A stretch of 64,000 nucleotides of DNA from Cryptomeria japonica (GCF_030272615.1 NC_081414.1:907811009-907875008); one strand, 5' to 3'; counted from the first letter of the stretch, positions 32,701 through 45,069 are shown. Numbers and translations are program-made. The notes: generated by a model not told the origin, from the sequence alone.

Positions 32701-33800
32701 GTGACAACTCAAACTCAGAAATATGTCTTAAAAGGACATACTATGCCTACAACTACTACACCAAAGATCCAATATGACTTGGTTAGCCAACTATGCAAAA
32801 CACCAGCTCAGATATCTATACTAGAATTGCTGAAACTATCATCCAAACACAAAAACATATTGGAACAAGCGCTATTGGAAACCAATGTACCTCAAGATCT
32901 GGATGCGGACAGATTTCAAGCCATGGTCACCCATATGACAGGACCTCATAATCTCACCTTCTTAGAGCATGACAATGCTTCCTTGAGTCATCCACATAAC
33001 ACTCCTCTCCATATTGAAGTCATCATTTGCAAACACCGAGTAAAAAGAGTCTTAATAGATGGAGGAGCTGGACTTAATATATGTACTTTAAAGCTTATCC
33101 GTACATTAGGTTTCTCATAAGAGTCTATTGATCCCTGTAAGAAAATTACCATAAAGGCATATGATGATGAGGAAAGGTCATCTAAAGGATCCGTGATGTT
33201 ACCCATTCAAGTGGGACCAACACAAAAGGATACTATGTGTCAAGTCTTAGACATAGATCTCACCTATAATATTTTATTAGGGTGACCCTGGATACATGAA
33301 ATGCAAGCAGGGCCTTCTACGTATCACCAGTGTGTCAAATTTCCTTATGACAGACAAGAAATCTCCATATCTACTGATCACAATCCATTTCAATATTGCA
33401 ACGCAATGGGGGTAGCCTAGGACAGTTTAGTTCCTCATAATAGAGAAAAGAAGCGATCTTTAACATCAGATCTACAAACTGCAAAGCCCGACTCATTATC
33501 TAAATATTTCAAGCAACAAATGCAAATCAAAGACCAAGGTATGGGAGAATACTCTTTGGAACCCCTATGTTTGGCCAAATTACCAACATGACCCAGATCT
33601 CATGGATTGCCTACTACATCAACGCATCTGGTAACTCAGCCCATCACCAAATTTGATGGTACCTTCATCTAATTGGGCACTCTAGCACATGAATTAGAAG
33701 ATAAGGATATTCTTAGCTAGTTATACAAAGATGAGGAAGAAGATAATAGAGCAGAAGCTCTGGACATTGTTCTACCAACACACCTATATGGAAAAGGATA
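32701..33800 (+). pseudogene. Protease region of element A
   Basis: Retropepsin-like segment. YDLVSQLCKTPAQISILELL at about 32770 is the usual lead-in of Tat elements. The active-site region reads VLIDGGAGLNICTL at about 33049-33090, where the motif is normally Asp-Thr/Ser-Gly, so the second catalytic position is Gly. LPIQVG and YNILLG follow. In-frame stops at 33118, near 33283, 33418, 33589, 33670 and 33718. Confidence 0.7.
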
Positions 33801-33807
33801 CTTAATC

Positions 33808-34992
33808 ATGCAGCAAATGGGATATGATGGTAAAGGACCTATTGGAAAATGCAAAGAAGGAGTCACTGAACCCATAGATCTTCCTTTACAGCCTAGTAGA
33901 GACAAAACAGGATTGGGTTGTAAGCTCACTTTCCTATTAAGAAAGCCGCCACTCATAACTGTGAAACCTCAAAGAAAAGTAAAGAAGAAGTACAAAGAAG
34001 AATCCTGGCAGGAAGCACTATTTGAGTCAGCCGAAACAATCCATAAGGCACGTGAACGTCAAGAACAGAAGCAACATCAGGAAAAGCTTCTAAGCCACAA
34101 GAAGGTCATATCTGTAGCAGTAGCTCATATTCAAACACCAATATCTCAAGAACTGATAATATCATCTCTTGATACCATTGTTCCTCCTCGAGGAGGCACA
34201 GTCTATGAACAAATACAAAAAGTAGAAGCAGGATTTGACACCAAATCAACAAAAACTATCAAAATGGTATCCATCATCAAAGATTTGTTTTCACCATACA
34301 ACATACCGGTTTACAACACTGATAGAATCTGGGATGATGCCTCAGAGATTGATTCCAATGAATATGAATGGGGTACCTACTCAAATGCTACTACAGATAT
34401 CCCTAATAACACTGGCACCATACCCCTTTCTCAGGAAGAGCATAATGCAGAAGATAGACCTCTTGAATTTGGACCACAGAACATCTATGACGCCAAGGAA
34501 AGTGAACAAAAACATTATGAACAACTCTATACAGAAGATAATACCATCGAAGACCTCGATGAAATCCTGGACTTATTTAAAACCAAGAACAATCATGATG
34601 AAACCTCTGTCTTAACACTTACAGTAGCGGAACTTGATCCACCAAATGATTCCTTGCCACTTGTCTTTCCTGACCTCATAAACTGGGATGAACCTGAAAT
34701 CCATGATATACCAATTTTCCCGGATGATGAATATATTATCCATTACCTATGTACTGTTAATCCAGAAACAGGCTCTACCAGTAAACAAAGTAACGACGTC
34801 TACAATCCTGGGAGTGCCAAGTCTCTCAGTCGTAAAAATGAACCAAGTAAAAGATCTGATGCTGAAAACCAGTCAATGGCAGCTCTAGATCACAAAAAAG
34901 TAAAAATAAAGGACGCATCTGAGGGTGAAAACCTTTTTAAGGCACCTAAAGATGGGAGACTTGACACTCTTCCTAAACACTTTCATGAATGA
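33808..34992 (+). pseudogene. G-patch and linker region of element A
   Basis: Opens MQQMGYDGKGPIGKCKEGV followed by a KTGLGCK ending, a G-patch-like glycine-rich motif expected between protease and RT in Tat-lineage elements (RNA binding in the known family). After it comes a long charged linker with acidic Ser/Asp/Glu segments up to 34992. Open over 394 codons with no stop. Confidence 0.65.
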
Positions 34993-35001
34993 TCACCCAT
35001 A

Positions 35002-36476
35002 TTGATTGAGCCCACTCAATCAATCAACATTGGTACCACAGAAGCAGTCAAAAACATACACCTTGCAAAATCTCTAACAGAGGAGGAAAGAGCAGCATTT
35101 ATCATTTTCTTTAAAGAACAACAAATTAACTTTGCTTGGTCATATGCTGATATGCCCGGAGTAGATCCACACTTAATCATGCATCACTTGTCCATCTCTC
35201 CAGGAGTTAAACCAGTCAAACAAAAGCTACGAAAGATGAATCCATAGGTGGCACTCATGGTCAAAATTGAACTGAAGAAACTATTAGATGTCAGATTCAT
35301 CCGTCCCATTGACTATGTAGAATGGATTTCCAATATAGTACCAGTATCAAAACTAGATGGCAGTATCAGAATCTGTATTGATTTTAGAGATGTCAACAAA
35401 GCCTATCCAAAAGACGACTTTCCTCTACCCAGTATTGACATAATTGTAGACCTCACATCGGGCCATGCAATGCTCTCACTAATGGATGGTTTCTCAGGCT
35501 ATAATCAAATCAAAATAGCCCCGAAAGATCAAGATAAAACCGCATTCACCTATCCTTGGGGAACGTACTGTTGGAATGTTATGCCTTTTGGCTTAAAGAA
35601 TGCAGGGGCTACTTATCAAAGAGCAATGACAACAATATTTCATGACATGATGCACACATTTATGGAAGATTACGTGGATGATTTACTAGCTAAATCTTTC
35701 ACTAGAGCGAAACATCTCAGCATCCTAACAAAGATCTTTGATCGATTGGAGAAATTCCAAGTTAGGCTCAACCCTAAGAAGTGTGTCTTCGGGGTTACAT
35801 CAGGAAAGTTACTAGGCTACATAGTCTCCGCTAAAGGTATTGAAGTAGATCCAACAAATATACAAGCCATTATGGAGATGCCGCCACCAAAGAATATCAG
35901 TCAACTTAGATCTCTACAAGGATGGCTCCAATCAATCAGGCGATTCATCGCTCAACTAGCAGATAAAAGTCTACCATTCAATCATTTACTACACAAAAAT
36001 GTACCATTCAGATGGGAGACCAAGTGTGCAGAATCTTTTTATAAATCAAACAGTACCTAATGAATCCACCAGTTCTAGTACCACCAGTTGCAGGAAAGCC
36101 ACTTATCCTATATATCTCAACAACAGATATATCGTTGGGGGCACTATTGGCACAAGAAGATCAACAAGGAAAGGAACGAGCCATCTACTACATCAATAGG
36201 ACATTGAATGGCTATTAACTCAACTATACATTCATTGAAAAGGCTTGCCTAACAGTGGTCTTCACATCTCAGAAGTTTTGACATTATATGCTAGTACACA
36301 CCATTAAGCTAGTAGCAAAAATTGATCCTCTCAAATATCTACTCAGCAAAGCAGCTCTTACTGGATGATTGGCTAAATGGGTCATGATTCTACATCCAAT
36401 ACACAGAAAGATGAGCCATCAAAGGAAAAGCAATTGCAGATCAACTAGCCAAAGCACCGCTACCAGACAAACAAAC
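35002..36476 (+). pseudogene. Reverse transcriptase and RNase H of element A
   Basis: Ty3-Gypsy RT: VKQKLRKMNP (one stop at 35245-35247), DFRDVNKAYPKDDFPLPSID, FSGYNQIKIAPKDQDKTAFT, MPFGLKNAGATYQRAM, catalytic YVDD at about 35672 and KCVFGV. The connection and RNase H follow, but a frameshift near 36045-36060 puts the RNase H (LYISTTDISLGALLAQ, IYYINRTLNGY) in another frame until about 36476, where the original frame resumes. Catalytic aspartates of RT are present; the stops and frameshifts make the copy inactive. Confidence 0.85.
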
Positions 36477-36477
36477 T

Positions 36478-36930
36478 ATGGAGATTGAATTTCCGAACAG
36501 GGACGTTCTTGCTCTTTCTACCAAACAATGGACTCTATACTTTGATGGATCCTACACCCAACACAGTTTAGGTGTTGATATTCTTTTCATCACTCTTGAA
36601 GGACACACTATACCAAGATCATATAGGCTTATGTTCCCATGCACGAATAATGTGGTTGAATATGAGGCATTAGTTATAGGCATCAAAATGGTCGTAGAAT
36701 GGAAAATCATGGAGTTAAAGGTCTACGAAGATTCACAACTAGTCGTTAATCAGATCAACAATGACTATCAAACAAAGGATGACAAGCTGCTACCCTACAA
36801 ATGAATGGTAGATGACTTCAAATAGTACTTTGTGCACATCACCTTCAAGCAAATACCAAGGTTGAACAACAAAGTAGCCGATGCCATGGCTACTATCACT
36901 TCATTACTACAAATTCCAGAGCAATAGAGT
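36478..36930 (+). pseudogene. Second RNase H (archaeal-type) of element A
   Basis: WTLYFDGSYTQHSLGVDILF, NNVVEYEALVIGIKMV, LKVYEDSQLVVNQI and IPRLNNKVADAMAT show the Asp...Glu...Asp...Asp layout of the additional RNase H that Tat elements carry after the ordinary one. Two in-frame stops near 36802 and 36823. Confidence 0.75.
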
Positions 36931-37032
36931 CATTACGAGTTCCTGGTAGAGCAACTGTTCTCCCCAGCCTATGACCACTCTGAATCCCATGTCATCTATG
37001 CCTTAACTGGTTCGGATTCCCCTTTATATGGA

Positions 37033-38280
37033 TTGATATACGACTACCTTAAGAACAATATCTTACCCATTGACCAATCCTGTAACCAGAAATGTAATTT
37101 TATCCGACAAGCTGCCCGTTATACCCTTACCGTTGATACTTTGTACCGTCAAGGTCTAGATGGTACTCTTCTTCGTTGCCTTGATCATAATGATTCTGAT
37201 TCTGCTTTACATGAGATTCACGAAGGTATTTGTGGAACACATTCCAGTGGGACTACTCTTGCTAAAAATCTTCTAAGGATGGGATACTACTCATCTACAA
37301 TGGAGAAAGATTCCTACCACTTTGTCAAGAAATGTCCTAAATGCTAGATCTATGGCAATTTGATACATGCACCAGCACAGGAACTGCAGCCATTTACAAC
37401 ATCCTAGCCCTTTTGTTAGTGGGGATTGGATTTGGTCAGCAAAATTCATCCTTCATCTTCAAATGGACACAAGTTCATTATAACCGCTACAAAATACTTT
37501 ACCAAATGGATAGAAGCAGTTTCCATGACCACAGTAACTGGAAAACAAATTGCGTCTTTTATCCTAAACTATCTGATTTGTAGATATGGTATTCCAAGCT
37601 CCATTATCACCGATAATGGATGCCCATTCAAAAACCAAGATGTCCAAGAACTATGTGAACAATTCAAAATACAACATCAGTTCTCTACACCATACTACCC
37701 ACAGGGAAATGGTCAAGCAAAAGCATCCAACAAAACAATACTGAAGATTCTCAAGAAAACAGTGAATGATGCAGGCAAAGATTGGCACGTACAACTTAAT
37801 CCAGCACTTTGGGCATACAAAACCAGCATCCGTACACCTATAGAAGCAACACCATACTCATTGGTATATGGATCAGAAGCCATTTTACATCTGGACGTAG
37901 AAATCCCATCTCTCCGAGTCTCTTTGAAAGGTTTAATCCTAGATGAAGAGTATCGAGTTAATTGACTGCAAGAACTTGAACTATTAGATGAAAGATGTCA
38001 GCATGCTTACACTCATCTCAAAGCATATCAACAACGCATGTGCAAGAGCTACAATCACAAGGTCATCCCTCACAACTTCAAAATTGGTAATCTAGTCCTC
38101 AAAGAAAATCCAAGAAATCAGCAAGATTGAGAAAAGAAAGGGAAGTTTGAACCTAACTGGTTGGGTCCCTATGTCATCATATTAGCCTATGGATTAGGTA
38201 CCTATCAGCTAACAACTTCAAAAGGAGATGTGCTCGAAGAACCAACTAACAACATTCATCTGAAGAAATACTACACTTGA
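37033..38280 (+). pseudogene. Integrase of element A, catalytic residues lost
   Basis: Zinc-binding domain HEIHEGICGTHSS...CPKC at about 37210-37347 (His-His-Cys-Cys complete). Core domain from about 37426. The first catalytic Asp position reads TATKYFTKW (Lys), the second is intact in ITDNG, and the third, normally Glu, reads GQAKASNKT (Lys). The C-terminal GNLVLKENPRN, GPYVI and HLKKYYT end the polyprotein at 38278-38280. Stops near 37345, 37402, 37414, 37963 and 38128. Same frame as gag throughout. Confidence 0.8.
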
Positions 38281-39608
38281 GTAGTCTAATGCATGGAAAA
38301 AGCCAAAACAAGCAAAAAAATAAAAAAAATCCAGAAAAAGCAAATAATAAGGTACAATAAAAGCAACTGGTGAAAACCTGGTAATAGGAACTATTGTGAG
38401 AGGATTACTCCTCTATCTATATCCACATTCTTCTCTTCACCATAAAACACTATCGGCCATCTCCTGACACTTAGCAAAAATCCATTTAGGACATACTTAG
38501 CGTAGTCATTATCTTGGTCCATCTATATATCCTCTTACCACCTTCCACCATGGCTTGGAAATCACTGTACATATTCACGTCAAGAGGAACACTCAACTAG
38601 GGGCAATAAATCATCAAGATTTGCAACACATTCAAGACATTGAAACTATTGGAAAAAACTCAAAACCAAAGCATCCAATGAACAAAACTAAACTTCAGCG
38701 CAAAAGCAACAACAAAGCAGCACACGAAATACCAAAGATGGATGATTTTCTGAAGTAATAAATGTTGCATTATAGCATAAAATCTTGACTATTTTTGCAT
38801 TTTGAACTTTTTAAATTATTGGATTCTCTATATTTTCTCACTAAAAGCTTCAAAAGCTAGAGATCATGGGGGAACTCCAATATTTTCTTAGTCTTCTGTC
38901 TGGGAAGTGATCCTTTGTACTATGTAAATACTTGTCTTGAGACATGATTCAAAGCATATCACTGAAGATATGAATCCACTTTGTGCATACAAATGGTTTA
39001 ATCTTGTCTGTTTATATGCAATCCGCACTCTGGTCGTCCTGGTTCAATTATACCTTGATGCTTGTGCTATCTTGCAAAATCAAACATCATGTAAATTTTT
39101 CTCAGGTCATTATGGTTCAATTATACCATTATGCTTGTATAAATTTTCAACATATCCCAAAATCAAATCAAAGCTCAATGATGACACTTATCTCGAAAGC
39201 AAATAACATATGGTTATATCAGGATGGCAAATACAGAATGAGGATGCTCCAAAAAAAAATTAGTTGCATATCATTTTACAATTAGTTGCATATCATTGTC
39301 ATACATCTCATTTTCAAGATACATCTCACAGCATATCATTGTCATACATCTCATTTTCAAGATACCTCTCACAACATATCAAAGCATACATCCTGCATCA
39401 TACATTATATCATATATTTAAGCATTGCATCATCATAAAGGAAAGAAAAGAACGCATAGCACATACATCCATATAACACACCACATGATCAAAGACAATG
39501 ATGTCGTATATATATATCTCAAAAATGATCAAAATGTACAAAATCTATTGTATCTGTGCCCAGTACAAATGAATATAATGATCAACAATACAACGGAGAC
39601 AATGTCTC
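38281..39608 (+). other. Region between pol and the antisense gene of A
   Basis: No convincing gene; small frames such as 38555-38758 (67 codons, basic) have no recognisable match. Contains two GGTTCAATTATACC blocks (about 39042 and 39115) and the tandem repeat near 39288-39375 (45 bp unit, CATATCATTGTCATACATCT, twice). Confidence 0.45.
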
Positions 39609-41683
39609 TCAGGTATGACTATCCCCTGATGGAGATGGTCTAGCTCTAGAAGTCCCCACCCCTGGATCTCTAGGGGGATCATGTCTTGATGGCCTTGTCA
39701 CCCCTCGGCTCTCTGACTGCGACCTAGTATCTTAAGATTGACTGGATCTCGACTATGTGAAGCTCTGTACTCGGCGATCCCTGGGTACCCTAGCCTCATA
39801 GTGACGACGGTAGTACTCCACCTCTTGAGCTCTCAAAGACAGCTCTCTCAGGGTGTCTCTCATCGGACCACCCGCCGCTACCCTCTGCACACTCACTGCA
39901 AGCTCCTCCACGCGACCCCGCCGCTCTATCTCCGTGTCTCGCTCAGTGGTCAACTGCACAATCTACTGCTGATATGTCAATAGCTGTGCCTATAGTTGCT
40001 GTACCGTCACCTGTAGGGTCTTAATCTGTGCATCCTCCACATGAGTAGGGATCTGGACCTGTAGTGGTACTTGTGCAGGGGTATCCCCTCTCCCTTTGCT
40101 TGTCCTTGGTGCAGGAGGCGATAGTACATCTGTCCTCCTCCTCTGCACTGGCTGTGTTACCTCATCAGTTCCCCCCACTACAGCTAAAACAACTCCCACC
40201 ATCCCCTCTCCACCTGCTCCAAGGGTCAACCCGCCTCTCCCTCTATCCATCACTGCCCGTCTACCTACTCTCTCCAAACCTCTATCTCCTCTCCTCCCTC
40301 TATCTCCTCTCCTCCCCCGATCTCCTCTCCCTCATCATCCTCCCCCACCATCTCCATCATCCTCATCATCTCCACCTCCCTTGTCATCATCATCATCAAA
40401 TGACGGCTGCATCTCCTCTGGATCTGATATCCTCGCCACTGCCTACATGGCAAACAATCTGACAAACTCGTCTATCATGCCCGCATCCAAAATCTCTGGG
40501 GCATAATCCCATATCTGGCCCGCTAAGCTAACAAACTCCTCTACAGCCACCGCACTGTCAATAGTCAGACCCCAATCTGGTATGTCCTGCCTCTGGCGTG
40601 CATACAAGCAGGCCCCCTGAGGTATACCCTGCTATTGACCAAATTGTCACAAAACTCTAGTGACCACGAATCTCTCGATCATGAATGGGGTCCTCCTAAT
40701 TAGGTATCTCATCATAAAAACATAGGGCATCTCTAGCCCATCCTCCACCCATACCTCGCACACTGTATATGATCACCAAGTGACCATATCAATATCGTCC
40801 AGCACTCTCCTCCAATGCTCTAGTTCGCCTAGCTTCCGCTGGACAACTAGACCCCTGTAACCATAGGCATAGGCACGTCCAACGGGCCTATCTCTGTCTA
40901 CTAATGGCCTGGCTGTCGGAATGTGCTCCCAGCACCATACCTGTAGGAGCATCACACCAACTGACAAACTGTCGTAACCCAGGTATACCACTTCATACAA
41001 ATCCCTATACAGATGGGCTAGCATAGCCGATCCCCATGCGAACTTGCAGCCCTATGTCACCATGTCCTCTAAAACCAGCCCCCATCCCACAGATAGTCCC
41101 TTCAACCTGCGGTCGAGACATAGAAAGCCACCTATAAACCCTGCCAGTACTGACGGAAGCGATGCATAATCCAAGTCTAGGAACTCCTGCCAAGGGATCT
41201 CATATCCACATACTGTCTCATCATGGAATATGCGGTGAAGTGCCTCTGTACCACCCTCTTCTGACTGCTCATAAGGTAGTAGTGAACCTACGACTGGTAT
41301 GCGCAGAATCCTATAACAGTCCTCTGACATGACTATCATCTCACCCACGGCAAAGTGGAAGGTGTTCATGTCATTGTGCCACCTCTCTGTGAGCGCTGTA
41401 AGTAAACCGTAGTTCACAGTGAACCGAGGCATATCCAACAAGGAAGTAAGATCGCATCGCTCAATAATGTCAAGGTCGGCCTGTGCCAACCGTGGTATCA
41501 AAGTCCAAGGCCTAGGAAATTGCTCGCTCGACTGAACCACGCCCAATCGCTCTTGTCAACCAGCAAAACAAGTCCAATATCAGCTTCCAAATCAAAACAA
41601 AGATATCAAAATCAAAATCACATCAAAAACATGAAACAATTTGCTCATCTACATCAAGTTCAACATCCTATCATTTCATATTA

Positions 41684-41850
41684 GCTTGTAAAACAACTCA
41701 AGTTAATCAAAAACCATATCAAAACTTGTAAAATAACTCAAGTCTCCATATCACATAAACTTGTAAAACAACTAAAGTTTCCCACCCATATCAACTTGTA
41801 AAACAACTCAAGTTTCCAACCCATATCAGCTTGTAACACAAATCAGGCTC
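41684..41850 (-). repeat. CTTGTAAAACAACTCAAGT short repeat
   Basis: Five copies (about 41689, 41725, 41760, 41796 and 41830), 30-40 bp apart, inside the presumed intron of the antisense gene. The unit is imperfectly self-complementary (CTTG...CAAG). Confidence 0.75.
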
Positions 41851-42105
41851 CCCACATTTGAACTTGAAAAATAGTGCAAAACAAATAATGGTTCGATTAA
41901 AACAACACATTTATATCTACATCAAATAACTTGAACAATCGCAAAATAAACCAAGTTATATATCAATATTCATATTGGACACATGTTCAAAACAACATGA
42001 TCAAAAGACACAACAAAATGGCACAAATCCATCTCCCTAGGCAAAATTGGCCTTATCCTATCAATTTTTCTCATTCACAAAATCACCCCATCTCACAAAA
42101 TTTTT

Positions 42106-42565
42106 TCCCGATGCGCTAAAACAGATTGTCTATGCGCTAAAATGCATCCATGCACAACGCTGTTTTCTCCATGCGCTAATCTATTTACCCTATGCGCTAG
42201 ATTGACTTTACGCACTATCATTTTTCCTCCATGCACCACCCAACCTACCCTAAGCGCTAAAACCAATTTATGCACTAACTTATACCATGCTGGCGCTACC
42301 TATTTGACCCTATGCACTAGGTCTAACCTACGTGCTAAATCCCCTTACCAATGCGAACCCCTGTGACCCCTATGCGCTAGGTCTCACTCAAGCACTACCC
42401 TATTGACCTAATGTGCTACCCTGTGTTCAACATGCACTATTCTACCGCCATGTGCTAACCTAAAACTTTGATGTGCTACCCTATTCATTTTGGACGCAGC
42501 CCTAAATTAAAATGCTATGCGCTACCTAAATTATCGTATGCGCTAAATTATGACTTCTACATGCT
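42106..42565 (-). repeat. TAGCGCAT motif cluster 3 (inverted)
   Basis: About eighteen ATGCGCTA copies on the plus strand, that is TAGCGCAT on the minus strand, with CpG-decayed variants (ATGCACTA, ATGTGCTA, AAGCGCTA). Lies in the presumed intron upstream of antisense exon 2. Confidence 0.85.
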
Positions 42566-42800
42566 AAATCGATGAAACCGAATTTCAAAAATTAAAAACT
42601 GACCAAAAATGACAAAATCAAAAATAAAAAAGGGTCAAAAGCATTGACTTACTGGTGGTCCATATGCGGCAGGTCTCCGGTACCTTTGAATGTGCTCAAA
42701 ACGATGCCTGGAATATAGAATGGGCATTTTGACTTCTCTCCAAAATCTCTTTCTCAAAAGTCAACAATGCACAAATGAATCAAATCAAAGCACTTTTCCC

Positions 42801-42808
42801 CTTTTATA
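42801..42808 (-). promoter_or_regulatory. TATA box of the antisense gene
   Basis: Minus strand reads TCTCCTATAAAAGGGGAAAA, a strong plant-type TATA box about 75 bp before the exon 1 ATG (42727), which would give a short 5' untranslated region. Confidence 0.6.
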
Positions 42809-43153
42809 GGAGAAAAATGAAATTAGGGTTAGAGAAATGGGCATGTAATTTGCTCGCGGTCTCCCTTATACCCTAAAATGTGTAAATTATTGGGAGATGA
42901 ATCAATTTAAACTTTTCACATAGACAAAATCATACACACCAAACACAAATCACCCAATCAAATCAAAATTTTCCAAATATTGATTCATCTCCCGAGGGGG
43001 CATCACCATCAAATATCGAATTTGGGGCATCACACATCACACAAATCTGGGGCACGACTTGAAAATCATAAAAGTGACATAAAAGTTTATTTGATCATAA
43101 ATCACGATAACACATCATTTTCTTTGAAATAACATGTGCACACACATCACTTC
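42809..43153. other. 3' untranslated region of A before the PPT
   Basis: No gene. Contains CATCACACATCACACAAATC and GGGGCA words; nothing else recognised. Confidence 0.4.
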
Positions 43154-43167
43154 AAAGAGGGGCAAAA
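43154..43167 (+). promoter_or_regulatory. PPT of element A
   Basis: AAAGAGGGGCAAAA directly before the 3' LTR. Confidence 0.65.
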
Positions 43168-44642
43168 TATAGACGTATAAAAATGACCATATTCCTAAAT
43201 GAATATTTTATGTTCATTTCTCTATTTAATTAAATCCAATTTAATTAAATTACCCGCATTCCTCTATTTAATTAAGTAAAATTACTCAATTAAATTCACT
43301 ATACCATTTAATGAATAAATCATTTTATTCAATTAAATCCCTTCTATCCACTTTTAATTAAATTCAAATTTAATTAAATAAGTTTACCCTAAATTGAATA
43401 AATCTAATTTATTCAATTGCAACCAAATTGAATTAAATTAACTTTATTTCAATTAAATCCCATTATCTTTCCATCCACTTGCAAAATCCTACATCTCCCA
43501 CTTGCATCCGAACCCTCTTCCTAATTTCTTCTAGAATCCATCTAATCCTAATTAATTAAACTCAAACCCATCTATTATCCCTTTCCCCTAAATTTGAGGA
43601 GGTCACTTCTCAAATTTGGAGTAAAGTCTTCAAAAGGCATTAAAACCTTTATCCATTCAACAAGCTAGCTTGTTGAAAGCCCCCAAATTTGGAAGGACTC
43701 TTACAAATTTGTCCCCAAAGTCTTCATAACCATTAATGGTTAACTCAAACCTTCTTACATGGTTAAAGAATTTCCATAAACTCAACCTCCATGTAACCCA
43801 AGGGTCTCATCAAGCATTTATTTCTTTGACCATGGTTATCCTTAAACCTTTGCACAAGAGTTTATCCTTTGGGTAAAAGCTTTATCCAATGGATAATCTT
43901 AACTTAACCTTAACCCTTAACCCCTAGGGTAACCATAAGGTCTTCTCAAGCATTTAATGCTTCTTACACCTCCTCACAACCAACCTTATGCTGACAATTG
44001 TCACCATTTCATTGGTGCCAATTGCAAACATGGATTCCCAACTTTCAAACTCAACTCTTGTTTAACTCTTTCAATCCTGACCATCCATTGCCCTATTTTT
44101 GCTATAAATAGAGCTCTCATTCCTCCATTTTCATATCATCCAAGTCTTTAGCATCACACTTATACTTAAATCCATTCAAGCTTTCATATCTCATTTTATG
44201 CTCATCATTTAGCTTCTCTTTTAAAAAGGAATTACTCTAAATATGCTAATTTAGAGTATGTTCCTTATCATATAGCTTAAATCATTGAACTAATATAGTA
44301 TGCTAGGATAGTTTGTTTACTAACCTTGTCATCCTATATTTAGTTTATTGCATTTCTAGAATCATGCATAGCTTAGGATGCATCTCATATTAAAATCAAC
44401 AAAAGCATCCCTCGTTCTTGCATTTGCCATCCCTAAATCATTTTGCTCAATGATCTGAGAGCAAAAGCATTGGTTTGAGGGACCGTGCAAGATAGAGAAC
44501 CATGGAACCATCCTTGGGAAGCTGAGTTATGCTTCATAACTCCATAGCTTGCACCAAGAAGTCCTGTGGGTGTGTGAGCAAGGCTCCCTAGAGCTCCATT
44601 TTTCGCATTTTGAGTTCTATCGACCTGCTTTTCCCGCATACA
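43168..44642 (+). repeat. 3' LTR of element A
   Basis: 1475 bp uninterrupted copy of the split 5' LTR (1006 + 453 bp). A small segment near 43229-43245 is present only here. The frames at 43957-44151 and 44433-44639 are LTR sequence. Confidence 0.9.
44104..44111 (+). promoter_or_regulatory. TATA box of element A LTR
   Basis: TATAAATA in TTTTTGCTATAAATAGAG. The 5' LTR has TATACATA at 20431. Confidence 0.6.
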
Positions 44643-45069
44643 CTATGTTATGCAATATCCATCTTGGATCTTGTAACATCAAATTCTGGCATGGTTGATG
44701 TTGATGCAAGTGATTGGACAATTGTTGTTTATCACATTTTTTCTTTGAGTAAGAAGATACTTCTCAAGCAGTTTGGTGCTGCCAAAAGATAAATAAGTTG
44801 TCAAGAGATGTGAGGGCTAAAAAGAATCTTTAGATTAATGTTTCTGACTGTGTTGGTTATTGTTGATGTGATTTTTCATTGATTTTCTTCAGTTATTCTT
44901 AACCAATAGCCTATTTATAACAACTTTATCTGTTTGGAAGTGGGTCCTCTCTAGAACCTACAACCAATATATCAAAAGAAAATACATATTGGAACATGCC
45001 ATCACAAAAATATGTCATTTTTATATGTAAGACTAGAATGTTCAGGTTTTCTTGAAAACAATCAAATTG
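44643..45069. other. Unassigned DNA between A and B2
   Basis: Right flank of A. Short open frames only (for example 44610-44792, which starts in the LTR). No relation to other parts of the window recognised. Confidence 0.4.

Larger units (their letters stand above)
39609..42727 (-). pseudogene. Antisense plant-mobile-domain (PMD, MAIN-like) gene in element A
   Basis: Exon 1 (42727-42653): MPILYSRHRFEHIQRYRRPA..., 25 codons, ending at a donor GTAAGT. Exon 2: one frame from about 41549 to the stop at 39609-39611, about 646 codons. N-terminal half has the PMD layout: IERCDLTSLLDMPRFTVN, RWHNDMNTFHFAVGEMIV, EDCYRILRIPVVG, then CKFAWGSAMLAHLYRDLYE, VMLLQVWCWEHIPTARP and QFGQ. C-terminal half: acidic run, Arg/Gly-rich repeats, coiled-coil-like ERDTEIERRGRVEEL. 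In-frame stops near 41052, 40764, 40662, 40650, 40446, 40335, 39986, 39755 and 39734. PMD proteins are plant-specific; host MAIN/MAIL1 act in genome stability and silencing. Tat elements are known to carry extra antisense ORFs. Confidence 0.8.
19512..44642 (+). mobile_element. Giant Tat/Ogre-like Ty3-Gypsy retrotransposon A
   Basis: LTRs 19512-27700 (split by the family B copy) and 43168-44642. Flanks TTATG (19507-19511) and CTATG (44643-44647) match at four of five bases as a target duplication. Without the nested element the size is about 18.4 kb. Order: LTR, primer site, 3 kb leader, upstream ORF, gag, protease, G-patch, RT, RNase H, second RNase H, integrase, then a 4.9 kb 3' region with an antisense gene, PPT and LTR. 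The upstream ORF, G-patch, double RNase H and size fit the Tat/Ogre lineage. Confidence 0.85.

Noticed and set aside
40064-40506. Two overlapping plus-strand frames rich in Pro/Ser/Leu (132 and 136 codons)
   Set aside because: Shadows of the Arg/Gly/Asp-rich part of the antisense PMD gene.
42106-42565. Regularly spaced short motif, considered as a CRISPR-like array
   Set aside because: The repeat is only 8 bp and variable in spacing, in a plant retrotransposon; no array structure or cas genes.
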